A stretch of DNA of 8,212 nt, from positions 1 to 8,212 of the forward strand of contig DTWD01000166.1 of assembly GCA_012963185.1 (NCBI GenBank), read 5' to 3'. The stretch is from Acidobacteriota bacterium. Lineage in GTDB: Bacteria > Acidobacteriota > Vicinamibacteria > Vicinamibacterales > UBA8438. Each line of letters starts with the position of its first letter. Within the stretch, counting starts at the first letter, position 1. This document shows, piece by piece, positions 7,131 through 8,212 of the stretch. The position numbers and the translations under genes were made by a program. The notes under the pieces were generated by a model. The model saw nothing but the letters and a program-made list of their open reading frames with translations. It searched no databases and was not told the origin of the DNA.

Positions 7131-8212
7131 AGACTGCCTCGAGTGTGCTCGGTCTGCTGCTCATGCTGCATGGCAGCGCCTGGCGGATCACCGAAGGCAC
7201 TAAGCAACGTTAATAGCAGCCCCTCCATTCTTGTTATTGCCGGAAAGGAAGGCGCAAGCCCCTCTGCAAACCCAGCCCGACGGAAATGATCCAGTAACGC
7301 CGCACGACTTGCGATCACATGCACAGGAACATCCCACGATGCCCCTTCACCGCTAACAAGAGACGGCGGTTGATGGTCGCCGATTAATAACACGACAAAG
7401 TCACGGTCACCACGAAGTCTCAGATAGCCACTGACTGTATCGTAGGCATAGCGAAGAGCCTTCACATAACTCGGACCGAGATTCATCCAGTCAGGCCAAT
7501 CAGACCAAGCACGATCAAGAGAATTCTGATCATAGGGGCTCTCGGTCAACACACGTTCCCAGTCGCTCTGGTACGGGGGAACCGGTGTGAACGGCGCGTG
7601 AGTACTGATAGTCGGAAAAAAGACGAAGCGGGGCGACCGCTGAGACGGTTTGATCTCCAGCGCATCCACATTCGCAAGAGCATATTGATCGGTCACACTC
7701 CACCATCCGAACGGCGGCCCACGGTAATCCAGCTTTGCGTGGTCATACACTTCATCAAAACCGTAAAATTCGCCTTCCGGCCAGGCCATAAGATGTCCTG
7801 GCATGACTGCGATCGTTCGATACCCATTTCGCCCAAATTCTTTTACGAGTGTGTTTCTCTCTTGAGCCAGTAATCGCGCATGAGCACGATCGTCTCGAAC
7901 CTCGGTACCAGACAACAGGCTCACATGGGCGAGCCATGACTCTCCGCCAAATGTCGTCGACTCTACAGTCGCCGAAACAACGGAGCGCCCCGTCTCAGTT
8001 ATCGCCTCAGTAAGCGCAGCCCGACTATCGGCTAGCGCCTCAACAAACTCGGGTCGATTCCAACTCACAACACCGTACGATTCCATGAAAATCATAAATA
8101 CGTCGGCGCCTTTAACACGACGAAAATCAGAGGCCATCGATGGAGCTGGTCCCAACGCTTCAACTCCCGCGCCACTCATTTCATAAAAGAGTTCGAATAT
8201 TTCTCCGACGTA
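7124..8212 (-). CDS. Sulfatase/LTA synthase-like enzyme, alkaline phosphatase superfamily, C-terminal part (N-terminus beyond right edge)
   Basis: The frame is open from the right edge to a TAA at 7126-7124, giving 362 residues. An in-frame ATG at 8179-8177 exists, but codons upstream of it stay open to the edge and the catalytic domain begins only about 25 residues later, so I read the gene as cut by the window rather than starting there. The core strand V-F-M-I-F-M-E-S-Y-G (Glu codon at 8083-8081) matches the metal-binding start of LtaS- and sulfatase-type domains. T-T-F-G-G-E-S-W-L-A-H (near 7939) is where the nucleophilic Thr or Ser should lie. T-H-A-P-F and the I-G-D-H-Q-P-P metal site (Asp-His codons at 7378-7373) follow. 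Relatives usually carry N-terminal membrane helices, which would lie outside the window, and transfer or hydrolyse phospho- or sulfo-groups on envelope molecules in the periplasm. The last 25 residues are polar and Gln/His rich. Which ester it acts on is unknown. Confidence 0.82.
   Translation of the reverse strand, partial: YVGEIFELFYEMSGAGVEALGPAPSMASDFRRVKGADVFMIFMESYGVVSWNRPEFVEALADSRAALTEAITETGRSVVSATVESTTFGGESWLAHVSLLSGTEVRDDRAHARLLAQERNTLVKEFGRNGYRTIAVMPGHLMAWPEGEFYGFDEVYDHAKLDYRGPPFGWWSVTDQYALANVDALEIKPSQRSPRFVFFPTISTHAPFTPVPPYQSDWERVLTESPYDQNSLDRAWSDWPDWMNLGPSYVKALRYAYDTVSGYLRLRGDRDFVVLLIGDHQPPSLVSGEGASWDVPVHVIASRAALLDHFRRAGFAEGLAPSFPAITRMEGLLLTLLSAFGDPPGAAMQHEQQTEHTRGSLQ

Noticed and set aside
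7165..7177. Small hairpin GCTGC-ATG-GCAGC just past the methyltransferase stop, considered as a terminator
   Set aside because: The stem is only 5 base pairs, there is no T-run after it on either strand, and it lies within the coding region of the convergent gene.
7124..8179. Reading the sulfatase-like gene as complete from the ATG at 8179
   Set aside because: The frame stays open to the window edge upstream of this ATG, no Shine-Dalgarno precedes it, and family members usually have membrane helices before the catalytic domain.

Overview
The window holds seven protein-coding genes and almost no non-coding DNA. It looks like the chromosome of a Gram-negative-type bacterium with moderate GC (roughly 50-55% by eye). 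The protein styles (a PQQ-like propeller protein beginning with a secretion signal and a W-P-Q-F-R-G motif, a GT-B glycosyltransferase of the type seen in Acidobacteriota and Planctomycetota, GTG starts, weak ribosome binding sites) suggest Acidobacteriota or a related environmental phylum. That placement is inference from recollection of family style, not from a search. No RNA gene, mobile element, CRISPR array or origin was seen.

Layout. Positions 1-989 (minus strand) carry the N-terminal part of a secreted PQQ-like beta-propeller protein that runs off the left edge. A 105-base divergent spacer (990-1094) follows, with a strong Shine-Dalgarno and a perfect 12-base palindrome serving the minus-strand gene. 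From 1095 to 7130, five plus-strand genes are packed with 4-base stop/start overlaps or a 15-base gap: an ABC exporter half-transporter, a GT-B family glycosyltransferase, a family 4 glycosyltransferase, a PIG-L/LmbE-type N-deacetylase, and a class I SAM methyltransferase with an N-terminal zinc ribbon. From 7124 to the right edge (minus strand) lies the C-terminal part of a sulfatase/LTA-synthase-like enzyme of the alkaline phosphatase superfamily. Its stop codon overlaps the end of the methyltransferase gene tail to tail.

How the genes may work together. The five-gene run reads as a small pathway that builds and exports a sugar-bearing molecule: two glycosyltransferases attach sugars, the deacetylase exposes an amine on an N-acetyl sugar, the methyltransferase caps a hydroxyl or amine, and the ABC protein moves the product across the inner membrane. 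The convergent sulfatase-like gene, if membrane anchored, would act outside the inner membrane on a phosphate or sulfate ester and could decorate the same envelope material, but it is not in the operon. The product is not identifiable from the sequence. This is the most interesting possibility in the window: a compact glycoconjugate or amino-sugar metabolite locus that does not match mycothiol, bacillithiol or ordinary O-antigen clusters.
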